Positions 6,673 through 6,860 of a stretch of 6,860 bases of DNA are shown here, piece after piece. Each line of letters begins with the position of its first letter. The first letter of the stretch is position 1. The position numbers and the translations under genes were made by a program. The DNA is from Schlesneria sp. GTDB taxonomy: Bacteria > Planctomycetota > Planctomycetia > Planctomycetales > Planctomycetaceae. The notes under the pieces are model-generated. The model ran no database searches and was not told where the DNA came from. It saw nothing but the letters and a program-made list of their open reading frames with translations. The stretch spans positions 1 to 6,860 of the forward strand of contig JANXOO010000745.1 in the NCBI GenBank assembly GCA_025353525.1, written 5' to 3'.

Positions 6673-6860
6673 TCAGGCAGGTGGGACATCCACGACTTGC
6701 GCCAAGGAGTTCAGCGTATCGAGCGAAACAAACCGTTCTCCTCTTTCAATGAGAGCAACTGAATTGCCGCTGCCAGACAATCCGGCGATCCTTGCAAGCT
6801 CCGCCTGACTGATACCCCGAGCATTGCGAACCTGCTTAATAGCAGAACCAAGTTGCTTTT
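6673..6860 (-). CDS. XRE-family helix-turn-helix transcriptional regulator, 5' end outside window
   Basis: Translating the minus strand from 6858 gives 61 residues to a TGA at 6673-6675; the start lies beyond the right edge, probably by only a few codons. The sequence is a full Cro/C1-type HTH: 'LGSAIKQVRNARGISQAELA' (residues 3-22) forms helices 1 and 2, 'RIAGLSGSGNSVALIERGER' (23-42) covers the turn and recognition helix with the signature 'IERGER', and 'SLDTLNSLAQVVDVPPA' (45-61) forms the last helices. Such proteins bind operator DNA as dimers and often control neighbouring genes; the target here is unknown. The frame stops right after 'DVPPA', where XRE proteins commonly go on with a short 'LTxLG'-type stretch. 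The next codons after the TGA do read LTILG before a second TGA. This suggests that the protein was once longer. Domain assignment is secure; whether the gene is intact is not. Confidence 0.8.
   Translation of the reverse strand, partial: KQLGSAIKQVRNARGISQAELARIAGLSGSGNSVALIERGERFVSLDTLNSLAQVVDVPPA

Noticed and set aside
6655..6675. Selenocysteine insertion at the in-frame TGA codons of the XRE frame
   Set aside because: XRE regulators are not a known selenoprotein family, two Sec codons so close would be unusual, and I see no convincing SECIS-like hairpin directly after either TGA. Gene decay is simpler.
6605..6808. 67-aa plus-strand open frame at the right end
   Set aside because: It is the antisense shadow of the XRE helix-turn-helix gene, whose minus-strand translation is a clear match to that fold.

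Overview
The window looks like a piece of a Planctomycetota chromosome, probably Planctomycetaceae-like; this is inferred from gene content, not from a search. The strongest sign is a pair of large secreted-protein genes: a DUF1549/DUF1553 (PSCyt2/PSD1) protein followed after 9 bases by a Tat-targeted DUF1501 protein. This pairing is a hallmark of the phylum, where it occurs in many copies per genome. The moderately GC-rich, G/C-ending codon use, the weak Shine-Dalgarno sequences and the many long antisense shadow frames fit the same picture.

Layout. Positions 1-1020 (+) hold the 3' part of a SYLF/Ysc84-type lipid-binding protein gene whose start lies before the window; it contains a perfect-frame 24-bp tandem duplication. 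Positions 1021-1705 hold no convincing gene, but carry a strong hairpin at 1093-1133 and a near-perfect palindrome at 1621-1645 just upstream of the next operon. Positions 1706-4834 (+) encode a 1042-aa exported DUF1549 - LamG-like - DUF1553 protein with one CxxCH motif. Positions 4844-6283 (+) encode the DUF1501 partner. Two back-to-back hairpins lie on the end of that gene (6269-6302). On the minus strand, entering from the right edge, are an XRE-type helix-turn-helix regulator (6673-6860, 5' end missing) and a small Lys-rich ORF (6385-6618).

How the parts relate. The DUF1549/1553 and DUF1501 genes are almost certainly co-transcribed and both products are exported (Sec-like and Tat-like signals). 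They are likely to act together in the periplasm or at the cell surface, but the reaction is not established for these families. The SYLF gene is a separate upstream unit on the same strand. The minus-strand genes converge on the operon.

The most unusual observation is that the XRE domain and the small Lys-rich ORF lie in the same reading frame and are separated by only two in-frame TGA codons, 18 bases apart. The stretch between and after them reads like a natural continuation of the XRE protein. This suggests either one longer regulator gene broken by nonsense changes or UGA readthrough. I did not find a clearly novel multi-gene system; the rest is typical planctomycete accessory content.
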